DNA of 64,000 bases from Dicyema japonicum (Eukaryota > Dicyemida > Rhombozoa > Dicyemidae), in NCBI GenBank assembly GCA_011109175.1, contig RDEW01000041.1, positions 310,001 to 374,000 on the forward strand, written 5' to 3'. The translations under genes and the position numbers were made by a program. Below, in pieces: positions 45,161 through 55,837 of the stretch (position 1 is its first letter; the number at the start of each line of letters is the position of its first letter). The notes below the pieces were generated by a model. That model saw only the letters and a program-made list of their open reading frames with translations. It was not told where the DNA came from and did not search any database.

Positions 45161-45799
45161 TATCTCTCAAATCAAAAGGGTAGATCCAACAAGAGAATGT
45201 CTCTTCAGAATGAGTGAAGGGAATAATAAGATTATCAATATTTCAACAAAAGCATTGATTACCCATAAAAAAGTAATCCATCTCAGCGTGCTAACTAATG
45301 AATGATTGTCATGAGTAATTAATACATTATTGACATATCGACCTTTGTCTGAGACAATTTGTTTGATTGCCCACTTTCCTAATCACCCCTCTTCAAACAC
45401 CTAACTTACCGACACTAAAGACCGAACGTCCCACCATCAAGTCACACAAACCCTTCCTTCAACCACCGCACCAAATCAAGACTAAGACTGACAGTAATGA
45501 TGAAAAGGCCAATTCGTAATATTCTCTGATAGTTAGCATGATGTGAGTGATACGTGAGATGTGATATAAACAGATACTTAATATTATAGGATTGTCGCTA
45601 ATTACCCGCCAAGTGGTAAAAACGACAGAACGACTGCGGCAGACATTGAATTGACTTATTTATAGCGAATACTACTAAATTTGCAAAACACGTACTGTAG
45701 GTTTACATCAAATACGCTTATTCTGACTAAACACTACTAAATTTTCTAAAGTTAGTTGATGATTCTGATTACAGTGCTCTATAAAGCTACACAGATTGA

Positions 45800-46867
45800 C
45801 TGCGGGGACTCGGGTTCTCAGACTCCTGCAACCCCACTGAGAAGAACGGAACCAGAAAGGAAGACTCAGATGATACGAGGACTCTGTCCTTTCTGGACCA
45901 ACTGAATGTTCTACGATCACCGATTGAGGATCTCCCGAACAAAGTCCTCACAAAAATCCTCAACCTCCTCAACTCAGTTGAACGAATAAAGGGCTCTCAG
46001 GTATGCCGAAAATGGCGGGAAATACTTTCCAAAGAGGACATATGGGCTGAAATCTCCTTGGGAGACTGCGACTCCTTCGACCTCCTTCATATTGGCATGT
46101 TCATTGGTTCTCGAGGATTTTCTGTGGAGAAAATTGATGTCAAAAATGCCGCCAACCTCATCTACCGCTCCATCAGATTTATGACCCCCATGAAGCCTAC
46201 TCTGAAATATCTCCGACTCTGTCGCCTCAGTAACATGAGAATGGACGTGATCCTTGACTTCCTCTCAGCGTGCCCTAACCTGGTTCAGTTGGACCTTTCC
46301 AAGTCCTCATTTCTTAATCCTTTGAGGAGTCTGAGGAGGATTCCCCCAAACAGTGGTCTTTCCTACCTCAATTTGGACAGATGCGACACCCTCACTTCTC
46401 AGGTGCTCAAAAATTGGACAAAATTTGCTCCCAACCTGTCCTTCTTCGTCCATCTGAAGCACTGTACCAGACTCACGGATGACGGAATATCCGTTCTTGT
46501 TAAAAACTGCCCCAATCTCACGGAAATCACAATGGATTGTTGTCCATTGCTCACAGACGAGGCAATCACGTGCATTGCCCGACTGGGGGCCACCCTAAAG
46601 TCCTTCAGTGGAAAATATTGCTCGATATCTGACCATGGAGTCCACAACCTGGCCATCAAATGTACAAATCTGACACAACTGAACCTCCACGGATGTCCCC
46701 TGGTTGGAGAATTGGGGATCCTTGCTTTGTCGAGGAACTGCAAAATCCTAAAAGTGATTGACCTCTCTCATACCCAAGTAAACGACATCGCTCTCAGAGA
46801 ATTGATCAAGCTGGGATTTATTGAACAGATCAGGGTGGAGAATTGCCAAACCTCTCCGACCAGATGA
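45800..46867 (+). CDS. F-box and leucine-rich repeat protein
   Basis: This is a likely substrate receptor of an SCF ubiquitin ligase. The F-box reads IEDLPNKVLTKILNLL and SVERIKGSQVCRKWREIL. From about 46.2 kb come at least six cysteine-containing LRRs: LKYLRLCRLSNMRM, CPNLVQLDLSKSSF, LSYLNLDRCDTLTSQ, VKNCPNLTEITMDCCPLLTD, TLKSFSGKYCSISDHG and CTNLTQLNLHGCPLVGELG. Then LKVIDLSHTQVND follows and the stop is at 46867. The frame is uninterrupted from about 45805. It has no in-frame ATG before the F-box and meets a TGA near 45799, so the start probably lies in a short upstream exon. The exact FBXL orthologue is not assigned. Confidence 0.85.
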   Translation: MRGLGFSDSCNPTEKNGTRKEDSDDTRTLSFLDQLNVLRSPIEDLPNKVLTKILNLLNSVERIKGSQVCRKWREILSKEDIWAEISLGDCDSFDLLHIGMFIGSRGFSVEKIDVKNAANLIYRSIRFMTPMKPTLKYLRLCRLSNMRMDVILDFLSACPNLVQLDLSKSSFLNPLRSLRRIPPNSGLSYLNLDRCDTLTSQVLKNWTKFAPNLSFFVHLKHCTRLTDDGISVLVKNCPNLTEITMDCCPLLTDEAITCIARLGATLKSFSGKYCSISDHGVHNLAIKCTNLTQLNLHGCPLVGELGILALSRNCKILKVIDLSHTQVNDIALRELIKLGFIEQIRVENCQTSPTR

Positions 46868-47300
46868 TTGATTTTGTGGTTAATGGATGGAATATGGTCA
46901 TCTTGGACAAAACTGTAAGAAAGAGAGCTCCAAGTGCCACCATGCTTATCATTTGACTGATTTGTTTGAATAAATATTATTTTTAATGAATTAGTAGCCT
47001 ACAAGCGAGAGAAAGTCAAATATTTTAATTTGTAGGATCAAAAATATTCTCGGTTAGTAAACTTGATAACAATGTCTCTCGAAAAGTAGGACACGTGATA
47101 CAACATGAAAATTCTTCCTGATTTATCTATTTGTTGCAATTTGGCTCAAATATATGGTAATGAGACTAGTTGTTACTTGACCGAGGGAGAACATATGCTT
47201 GTGCAAACCAAATCCATCTTCCAATAGACATTACAGACTTCCGCTTCAGAAGAGAGGTGGAGAAGTAGGTTCGGCCTCTTCAATTTTTGTCGCATGTCCT
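46868..47300. other. Intergenic
   Basis: AT-rich sequence follows the FBXL stop, with an AATAAA near 46.97 kb that could serve as its poly(A) signal. No gene is seen. Confidence 0.4.
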
Positions 47301-47490
47301 ACCGTCGCGGACATCACTTCAATCTTTGTCGTGCAAGAAGTACTCGTCGCCTCACGAGTGGGATCTGTTTAGCAAATGGTCCAGAGATTGACCTTTGCTG
47401 AAAACTCCATCTTTCGGATTCGAACCCACGACCTTCAGATCCTATGTAATCATACGTTACGTTCAGCCAGAAGATCATGGAGCCAAAAAA
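47300..47490 (-). repeat. tRNA-derived SINE remnant
   Basis: The minus strand starts GGCTCCATGATCTTCTGGCT, with an A-box-like segment, and has the B box GGTTCGAATCC about 55 bases later, followed by ATGGAG that pairs with the acceptor end. The T-arm stem does not close properly, and a non-tRNA tail follows, so this is a SINE head rather than a functional tRNA. Confidence 0.5.
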
Positions 47491-47565
47491 TTCGTTAATA
47501 ATAATAACACCAGAGACCACGGTTACACAATCTAACTAATCACGTAATCCCAGCACACTCTCAAT
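47490..47565 (-). mobile_element. LINE family C 3' end
   Basis: Reverse of the terminal sequence at 42.66 kb: (TAA)n, then ACCAGAGACCACGGTTACAC and ATCACGTAATCCCAGC. Confidence 0.55.
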
Positions 47566-47685
47566 GGTTTATTCTGTGTTACTAATTAGTATAGGGGGTG
47601 AAAATCTTAGCAGAAGTATTTAAATTTTATGAAAAATTAAGAAATTATTTGAATTACAATAAATATTTAAATAGAACGTTTTTTA

Positions 47686-48120
47686 ATGGGTCGTCGTGGT
47701 GGTATGTCTCGCGGTACAAGGTATGTATAAAACATTCCATGGTTAGATCCCGTAGTCCATCGCCTTCAGGAAATCTTCCTTCACGAACAAGACAACAAAC
47801 AGCTCCCGTTCCAGCGACTCCAGCCGGTCCAGGACTCATGGGGCAAATGGCTGCCACCGCGGGGGGTGTAGCAGTTGGATCAGCTATTGTAGTCCCCATT
47901 TGTCATTCCAAAGGGTCATACGGTCGGCCATGCCATAACAGGAGCTTTCAGTGGAGGTTCTTCCCAGTCAGAAGTGGCGGAAAGAACCCAGCCTGAGCAA
48001 GTCTGTGGAGAGGAAATGAAACGTTTCATGGAATGTGCCCAAACCTACAGTGAGGACATCTCCCTTTGCCAAGGATTTGCTGATCTTCATAAGAAATGCA
48101 GGGCCGGCTATAATTTATAA
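47686..48120 (+). CDS. CHCHD2/10: CHCHD2/CHCHD10-like twin CX9C mitochondrial protein
   Basis: This is a small intermembrane-space protein of the CHCHD2/CHCHD10/MIX17 family, involved in cristae organisation and respiration. Three exons are separated by introns 47721-47746 (26 nt) and 47889-47913 (25 nt). The N-terminus is basic and Ser/Pro-rich (MGRRGGMSRGTRSRSPSPS), followed by the hydrophobic family segment GLMGQMAATAGGVAVGSAIG, then HAITGAFSGGSSQSE. The CHCH domain has both CX9C pairs intact (CGEEMKRFMEC and CQGFADLHKKC). The frame is perfect from ATG 47686 to TAA 48118-48120. Length (about 127 aa) is close to the usual family length. Confidence 0.95.
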
Positions 48121-48394
48121 CTCAACTAATAATCTCTAACATTACTAATGAGATCTATTTTTACTAATAAGTGGTATTACAAGCCTAGTGTGCATTATTG
48201 GCCAATTGTGGTTAGGATGCTTAATCTTTGCATGTGTGAATTTCCGACGTTGTTCATGTGGTTCTGCGCTCGATTCCTACTGGTGTGGATCGGTGTGACG
48301 TTATGTGGTCAGTCTGTTAATGGTATCGAGTAGGAAGGAGCAGAAATCCTCCCAATATCACTTACGAGTTAATCCAAAACCAACTGAAAGGGGA

Positions 48395-48545
48395 GAGAAT
48401 GTATGGTCTTCGCAGATGTGGAAACCCCTCCAGTAGAGTGGGGGAAAGCAAATGATTTTTTGTACCTCTTTGGCACTGGGTGCCATCTACTAAAACAAAA
48501 ATAAGAGAAATCGTCAATCAAGTAGCCACATGGCACCACAATGTA
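48395..48545 (-). repeat. Partial S1 SINE-like repeat
   Basis: Minus-strand S1 segment: GATGTGGAAACCCCTCCAGT, GTGGGGGAAAGCAAATGAT and TTGGCACTGGGTGCCATC in plus-strand view. Both ends are diverged. Confidence 0.55.
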
Positions 48546-48549
48546 TTTT

Positions 48550-50540
48550 AGGCTTGTTAATTCCTCCGTGAATTGTGATAACTACATTACGACTTTTTTA
48601 AATCTACAATTCGAAAATGAAAGCTCGACTAGTCTATCAGTGGATGGTGAGCCACTTAAATGACTCCCACTAAATTCCCTTATCATCTATGATTATTACA
48701 ACCATCGTTCGCGTTCTTCTATTGCTCATGAACGAAATGACGGATTCGGAAGACACGAATTTTGAAGGATCGAATGTTCCGGGTTTGTATCCCATCTGAC
48801 TTGAAGTCAGGAGAAACTTCACAAACTAGAATGTTCTATTATTCTAGAATGTTCTATTAATAATGCTGACAGATAATTTGTAATGAATGAGGTGGTTTCC
48901 TAATCCGTCAATGGTCTAATGGTATTTAGGTTGGCCCTGTGGTGGATACTATTATCACATTCCAGGATCTTCAATGGCCGACTATATATTTATCCTCATC
49001 CAGTCTTCCTCGCTGGTCTTAGTGATTTTTCTTTATCCTCAACCGAGCAAACTTTTTTAACCGATCTCCTAGTTTTCTCGTGAAGTTCGGATTTCTTAGA
49101 CACATCCGAGATTAGTCGGCCATCCACATAACTTGAGTGACACAAAATTTGTGAGAAGATGCTCAAAGCCCTTGAAGACTCTCCTTCTCAACAATTCCAT
49201 CATAGGTATGTTGTCATATTTCACAAAGGACACTAGTTACACTAGTTAACATAAGAGATCTCTGAGGAAGAAAGGTCGAGGTTGACTCGAATGAAATTAC
49301 AGACAAGAATCAAACGCTTTCTTAGCACGAACCCATGAGATAAACCCCTCCCTTTAACACATTGTCCTGTTAAATCATCTTTCATAGAAGCTATTAGAAC
49401 AAACTTGAGAGCCCCATTACTCCAAATCAGAATATTAAATGTCATTACACGTTAAAGATTCAATGTACCCGGCAAAGTATCACAAACATACATTTGTGAG
49501 TTGCAAGCAGGAATTAGTGTTGCACACATCAGATTGTCCATTACAAGGGAAATGAACATGCCATATATGCAGAAATATGTATTAACTAATAAAATCAGAT
49601 TTGAAAAGCTCGATTAATAACATCAGCAATCAGAGCAAATATATCATCATTTCATTTACTACAACAACCCACAAAGGCAAAACACGTTATAATAAGCGAT
49701 TATATAAAATATTTAAAATAATTTTTATCACAAAAATATATTGTAATTTATTTTTAATTAATAGTGAGAAAAAAGCCAGAGGGATTTTCTAAGAAAAATA
49801 CACGTGGGGAGGGTGAAGAGGGTCTTTAAGTTGCTATGAAGAAAATGGCATCCAAATTTTGTAATGAGGAGGTGACCCACTTTGAAATTTAAAATCCAAC
49901 CTTTTTTTGGAAAAATTATAATCCTCTGAAAAGCCTCTCAGGATTATGGAGGTCCGGAAACCATCAAATCCTGAATTCTGTTACAAACAGTACATCTTCC
50001 ACACGTGTGCTTCTGGAGGTTATTCATCTCTGGACCACATCCTAGAATATCGCGGCCGCGAGAACTAGCATACAGAGTGACAAACAATGGGTTTCTGGGA
50101 AAAAGGGGCAACTCGACATCTCGGGAGTCACTAATTCAAAGAAATGATGCTGGATGTCTGTTTTATTAGATAGTCCCCTTGTCCTTGCTAGTTGGTGCTA
50201 TCGTTCGCCTCGGGATTAGCTGTTGGTTTGGATCCCACCAAGTTACTTACATGGTCGGACGATTCCGTGCTGCTCTTTGCCTTCTTCAATTTTTTTGAGG
50301 CGTCATGGAACCCACAAACTTAGGAAACGCCCAGTGTTTTGACCGGAATCCATCCAACAAAAATCCCTCTCTTCCATACTCCGGTGAAGGGAACCTCACA
50401 ATGGCGTATATGGATAGACCCGCGAACAATGAAAACCATCTCCGTTCAGGGGGTCTCTGATTAATGTCTTTCGTGAGTTACTAAAGGGGTTCAATATATA
50501 AAAGTTTCACCGAAAATCAAAAAATTGTCAAAATACAAAC
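48550..50540. other. Gene-poor region
   Basis: No supported gene. A minus-strand frame at 49242-49445 (with LRKRLILVCNFIRVNLDLSS) is unrecognised. Tandem phrases TTCTAGAATGTTCTATTA occur near 48.83-48.86 kb. The region 50.2-50.33 kb carries a relative of the repeat at 36.2-36.3 kb. Confidence 0.4.
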
Positions 50541-50559
50541 AAGAGAGAGAAAAAACAAA

Positions 50560-50655
50560 GATACTGTCGACCAAGTCTCCACTGAGAGAATCAAACCACG
50601 GACCTTCGTTAGTGTCATAACAACCACTAAACTACCTGGTCCAAGAAAATAATCA
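50560..50655 (-). repeat. tRNA-derived SINE remnant
   Basis: On the minus strand GACCAGGTAGTTTAGTGGTT (acceptor start plus A box) is followed by GGTTTGATTCTC (B-box-like) and then ACTTGGTC. The latter pairs over eight bases with GACCAGGT. Other arms are imperfect, so I call a tRNA-derived repeat or tRNA pseudogene. Confidence 0.5.
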
Positions 50656-50913
50656 GAATTATCTTACAGTCACTTTACTACTTAGTTTATAAGTAATTTC
50701 ATGAAACCAATCATAAAATGGCTATCAACCCCGGATTCTATAAATTTGTGATAAAACCTATCACTTCAATATTTTTCCGTTCAGGAATCAATAATTATTC
50801 TGTTTCCATCGGCTGACATGATATAAAATGTATTTAGTAAATTCTTAGCTAAAATACAGCCAAAGAAATTACTTCCTCATAAAACAACCGTACTTCTCAT
50901 ATTCTGCTTAGAG

Positions 50914-51023
50914 CAGGGGTCAAACTCATTTAGCTTCGAGGGTCGCATTTATAATAATTTCCTTTGAGAACCGCATTTATAATAATTTTTCATCAAGGAA
51001 AGATTTTTTATTTTGACACCCTG
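50914..51023. mobile_element. hAT MITE, 110 bp with perfect 8-bp target duplication
   Basis: The element starts CAGGGGTCAAACTCATTTAG and ends TTTTGACACCCTG, a hAT-type terminal inverted repeat. It is flanked by perfect GCTTAGAG duplications at 50906-50913 and 51024-51031. Inside, CGCATTTATAATAATTT occurs twice. The clean duplication suggests a relatively recent insertion. Confidence 0.9.
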
Positions 51024-51031
51024 GCTTAGAG

Positions 51032-52065
51032 GATACCGGAAAGACTGCGGTCATTATGAAGTCATCGTCAATTTATCAACCTTAAGACCCTCTAATTGCA
51101 TAAAATAGGTGGTTAACAGAAAAGTAGCTACCACAATAGACACTCCCAGAGATCCTGTGTGGGACACAACGAAGGCTAAATTCATAGATCCTGTCATCTG
51201 TAAATGTTAAACTATTCCATGGTCTCTGAAGATCTGACCGCTGTATTGCTCAGAGTAACAAGCAAAAGTAGGATTTATTAAAGAAAGTGTTCGAAAAATA
51301 ATAATAATTAATATTTTGCCGACTCTTCCAGATCCAACCACTTTCCTCAGTGATCAAAAGACTAGCCTTTTCCTTTTCCTGTTATTTCTTCACCACACCA
51401 GAATCCGCTTTTGTCTGTTACTGAAGTTTTAAACTAAAGAACCCTTGAAGACTAGAATCCCACCAATCCACAAGAATTTGACAAGGATCTGAAGGTGATA
51501 ATGCGTATGTTCACCTTCTTTGAATATATCATACTTAAAGAAAGTCTGTGAAACCTTTTCTTGCACGTAAGAGGAGTAGTGAGGGATATCCACGTAGTTT
51601 TATGAATTTGTCGTATTTTAGTATTTTGTGGAAAAAGTAACAACAACGTGGATATAACTCTTTGTATCAATGAAATTGCTTTTGATAGATCCTCCGCGAA
51701 TGCCTACAAAGGAACTCGATCGGAGTGTTACTCTTTGGGACAAATCGACGTTATTTGCATCCCCCAATTGTTTCAAGGTTATTTGTGGAAACATGAAACC
51801 GCGACCAAGGTTCCTCGTAGATTCCTCCGAAACGGAGGGTTGTAATAGTTTGGGATGCAAGCGAGTAGTTCTCCGTCTGATTGAATTTAATTTGTTGAGG
51901 ATACTTCAAATCTCCGTGGGGGACAAGCGCATTCAATTGTTGTAACGACATTAGAAATGAGTCATTGGTGTCTCAAGTAAGGCCTTGGTAGTCATTTCCA
52001 ACCTCCTTGTTGTGCCACATGTTCTTAGAATTTGATTATATAGACACTACAGTAGCCAAATAGAA
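51032..52065. other. Gene-poor region with unassigned overlapping ORFs
   Basis: Between 51450 and 51950 both strands hold open frames of 60-91 codons (the longest on plus, 51670-51945, starts MKLLLIDPPRMPTKELDRS). None is recognisable, and I cannot tell which, if any, is coding. Confidence 0.35.
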
Positions 52066-52069
52066 CGTT

Positions 52070-52405
52070 TCGGGTGGCTTAGTGGTTAGGTGTCGGGCTT
52101 AAGTGCTTAGGCTACGGGTTCGAATCTCGCTGCTGTTCACCTGGTGGAAGGTTCCACGCATCTACGATGCAGAAATGGTTTGACGAGTGACGCCGTCATC
52201 AGTGAATTATCACTGCGGAACTGGATTGTCTAGAAAGGACACTCACACAAGAAAAGAAAAAAAGAAGTGAAGATCACTCCTTGGTTCTACGATTAGTTAA
52301 ATTAACTGTTCTTTACTTAAATAAAGTGTGTGTCCTGCCTATGCGGAGCTATAAAATACTATGGCTCTCGTGAAAAGGCTTTATTATTATTATTATATAT
52401 TATTA
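52070..52405 (+). mobile_element. tRNA-derived SINE with (ATT)n tail
   Basis: The head GGTGGCTTAGTGGTTAGG is a clear pol III A box, and GGGTTCGAATCTCGC about 40 bases later a clear B box, so it is tRNA-derived. A tRNA-unrelated body of about 250 bp follows, ending in TTATTATTATTATTATAT. It is the best-preserved tRNA-SINE in the window. Confidence 0.8.
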
Positions 52406-53435
52406 CAGTAGCCAAGATCACAGCGATATCGAGACTTATGGTCAATCAGGGACCGTCACACTCTGATATAATGAATACGTGAAAACCTTTTTAATAACCT
52501 CTAATACATCCGAGACGGGCTTTGTCTAGTTCCTCCTGTCGGTGTAGGACGTATTCTTTCAAAGTATCCACCATTGTGGGACTTCCTCCACTGAAATAGA
52601 AGAGATAAGGATTTCCTTTGAATTCGGCCACAGTTAAGTGGATTCAATGACGCCTCTAGGAATTGAAGAAGGTAAAGATGAAATCTTTAGACTAGGCAGC
52701 GTTTTAGGAATATAAGCACATCTAAATGCTAGTGACAGCACTACCACTATGTTATTTCGTCTCTAAAAACTCACAGTGGCAAATAATGAGCAATAACAAA
52801 ATAAGCCCAATAATCTATGACAGGTTATCGACGAACTATTTAAGCATTTATAAGTAAGAAAAAGATGAGCTACGTAATGTGGTAATCACTCTTGAAGGCA
52901 AATGGATAGATAAGTCCATTTTTTGAGATATGAGCCATACTATGTTCTACGAACAACCAAAATAGCTAAAGATTTATTATTATGGACTAATCAAACAGGC
53001 ATTAGTCTCCTGTAAGATCACATTGAACGTTGTTAAGTCGAGATTTTCTCATATACAAAAATGAAGAGGATACATCCGTGGTAGGGTGATTAAGACATTA
53101 AATCAAAAAAGTCAAGTCACCAATACAATCACATTTGCCCAAGTGACCACAAAAACTCTTGCACATAATTCTGAGTTCCCTAAAGAATAATTACGTCCAG
53201 AACGTTAGATGACGTACCAAGAATAACCCCCACCACTAAGTTAAGGCCACGTGATTAAATCCTACTACGGTACAAATATGCGTAGTTTTATAAAGACCAC
53301 AAACCCACAAAGATCTTCGCCACCACATAAATACACCCTACATCAAATGAAGAAGGCCAAGTCACCAAACACACGTGGCCAATAAGTCAATACTAAGCCC
53401 TAAACTAGGTCATACAAAAATGTTATTATACAGAA
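52406..53435. other. Intergenic
   Basis: No gene is recognised. A phrase near 52.66 kb (GACGCCTCTAGGAATTGAAG) belongs to the repeat at 36.25 and 50.3 kb. Two CACGTG sites at 53248 and 53372 lie just downstream of NPRL3. Confidence 0.4.
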
Positions 53436-53439
53436 CAGT

Positions 53440-55014
53440 TTAATTACAGGGAAACTTGAACTCCTCATAGCTGGGATCAGATCTAATATCCACGATGATG
53501 TGGTCCCCAAAAGTGTTGATAACTCGCAGCAAGTCCCTCCGTTTAATACCGCAGATATGCATTATCTCCTCAAAATGGTACTCCCCGTTGAAGTAGGTCG
53601 AAACACGTGAAAGATTTTTCCTATCTCTCAAATCCCCAACCTCCTCAGGGGGGTACTCGAAAAGGAAGAAGTAGTAGTGAATTTGAACCAGAACATCGTT
53701 CCATATCAGCCATTCGATCATTTCTATAAATTTGGCCTGTCATGCAAATTGGACCCAACCTGACTGACTTGAGTGTAGATCTCCAATATCTGTGACAGGG
53801 GGACAGCGATCACCACCTTGTTAAGGACCCACAGAAGAGAGTGGTGAGGGAATCTCCGACTGAACTTATTCTGGATCACGTGCATGTCACATCTAAGCTC
53901 GGAATAACAAAAACTCAGATTCTAGGAACTTCTCCGCGTTTTGTACATGGAGACCCCGGTAATCGGAAATATGAGTGAAGCCATTCCCCAATATATCAAA
54001 TAGCCAGCCAAATATCTCACCTACAGTTAAAAACATCCTCAACCCTCTCCCAGCTCTCCCCCATTCTGTTGGCAATGCCTGAAAGAGAAATAATCGTGGA
54101 ATGAGCTCTCAGAAATGACTCAAACTCTGATAGCATGACGATGTTGTTCTTCTTGTAGAGGATGAGAGAATGATAAGATCTGATCCTTCCAAGGATAAGC
54201 TCAAATGAAGTCTGAGGGGTCCCTGGGACATTTACAGAGGAAAGAAAGGAAAGTTGATGTTCTGCCATGGACATTTGAATCCTAGAACTGTTGTTGAAGA
54301 CAAGATCCAAGTCCATGCACTTGCTCAATCTAATAGTTAGGGACGAGGAACTGGCTGAAGGCTGCACCGAAGAATTTTGACAAGGATGAGGACTCGGCAA
54401 CATTCCTAAAGTATTTCAAGAGATTCGGAATCTAAATTTAAACACATGGACGAAAAACATCTATGACGTTCTGATCGACTTCCTTTTCACAAATGCCGAC
54501 TAGCATCGACAACTCAGATAGGAGACCAGACTTTTTGTCCTCATTGATGAGGACCCGATTGATCTTCTTGAGGATGTCGACGTAGAAGTAAATAGTCTGC
54601 TGATTCGTTTCGCTCTATGTGCTAAAAATTCCAAACTGGAACAGTTATGATCGAATTTAGTTCAATTTTTGTCGATCCCTCCTTCCCACAGTAGAAGCAT
54701 TCGTCATATTCCAATTTGATGAGGGATATGATGTACTTGATGTCATCTGCCTGCAAGTATAAGATTTCTTGGTTCAAGAGCGCCTGTTTGTTGAAGACAC
54801 TGGATCGAAGTAACTTAAAGAGACTAAATTTAAGGGATGAACAAACTTGTCTATTATGGAGTGGTTTGGAAACTTCCCTAGGGACTAAGATCGGAGACCT
54901 ACCGTATTCTGAGTGGGACCCATCGTATGGGTAGTGGAGTATTATGCAATCGCAGTGACCAGATAACAGGCAGACTGTCAATGAGAGCAACTGATCTGGT
55001 TGAATATCATCCAT
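53440..55014 (-). CDS. NPRL3: NPRL3-like GATOR1 subunit
   Basis: NPRL3 pairs with NPRL2 in GATOR1, which restrains TORC1 when amino acids are scarce. Starting at ATG 55014 (MDDIQPDQLLSLTVCLLS), the product has the N-terminal HYPYDGSH (family: RYPF) and KFSLFKLLRSSVFNKQALLN. It continues with SLTIRLSKCMDLDLVFN, ILGRIRSYHSLILYKKNN, YLAGYLIYWGMASLIFPITG, KFSRRFPHHSLLWVLNKVVI, FIEMIEWLIWNDVLVQIHYY and the C-terminal YFNGEYHFEEIMHICGIKR. Each corresponds in order to human NPRL3 segments. Resolvable introns are 54021-54034 (14 nt, candidate), 53922-53954 (33) and 53737-53759 (23). Joins near 54.64 and 54.43 kb are uncertain. The long disordered insert of vertebrate NPRL3 is missing. Confidence 0.9.
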
Positions 55015-55099
55015 ATATAATTTTTTTTGAAATTAATTAGAAAATTATTAATTATTTATTACATTTTATGATGTGCTTATTTCTCCTGTTCTCATTCCT

Positions 55100-55335
55100 A
55101 TGTTTTTTCCTACTGTCTACCCTAAACGTGGCGCCATGAGGTGCTACATGAGTAGTTGTATTTTCCTCCCTTCTGATGGCGTCACTGGACCCACCTTACT
55201 GAGGAGGTGCCCAATGCCTGGCCGGCATCAAGAGGATCCAATAATTCTTCCCGGGGCAACGTCGTTACCTGGTGACAAGTTCTGGAATGCTGGAACGAGT
55301 CAGGATCGAGGAGTTAGTTAGTTTGGTTACCCTTG
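55100..55335 (+). repeat. Diverged S1-related repeat
   Basis: It shares GTGGCGCCATGAGGTGCTAC, GGCGTCACTGGACCCACC and CCTGGCCGGCATCAAGAGGA with S1 but differs strongly in the second half and ends GTTAGTTAGTTTGG. It may be a second subfamily or a composite. Confidence 0.45.
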
Positions 55336-55514
55336 GTCTTTGGAGGTAATTTTAATTTAATTTTAAACAGAGGGATTTTTGAATTAGCATGGCGGCATGC
55401 GGTTCACCTGTTGTTGTGGAGGCTCCCGGTGAATGTTTTGGATGAAAAAGAATTGTTTGAACTTCTCTACTCCTCTACGTCCTTTGGAAGGATGGCCTAC
55501 CAAGTTAAATAAAT

Positions 55515-55837
55515 AAAAACAGAGAAACTGCCTCGTGGCGTCATGTGGTGCTGCGTGGCTAATTGGTTGAAGTTTTCTGCTTGTTTGTCTGCTCTTCCTC
55601 TCTCCTCCTATTAAAGTGGCGTCATGTGATCCACCTGTTTAGGTGGCTCCCAGTGTTTGGCTGTCACGAAAAAGTATCATTTGCTCTTCCCACTCCACTG
55701 GAGGGGTTTCCATAACTGCAAGTATGGACGTCTTTTGCCCTTTATGTTGATTCCGGATGGATTCTGTTTCTGTAGAAGTCGAAACTGGATAAACTTAATT
55801 AGTTTTTTACTTAAATTAAATTAAAAAACAGAGAAAC
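55515..55837 (+). mobile_element. S1 SINE-like element with 14-bp target duplication
   Basis: The S1 body lies at 55529-55823, between perfect AAAAACAGAGAAAC duplications (55515-55528 and 55824-55837). It contains GGCGTCATGTGGTGCTGCGT, GTGGCGTCATGTGATCCACC, GTATCATTTGCTCTTCCCAC and GGATGGATTCTGTT. A variable-length duplication of this size is what LINE-type target-primed reverse transcription leaves, so S1 is a retroposon. Confidence 0.8.

Noticed and set aside
47395-47490. Candidate tRNA gene (minus strand) with A-box-like and GGTTCGAATCC B-box sequences
   Set aside because: The acceptor ends pair, but the T-arm stem does not form, and the sequence continues into a repeat-like body. It is better explained as a tRNA-derived SINE.
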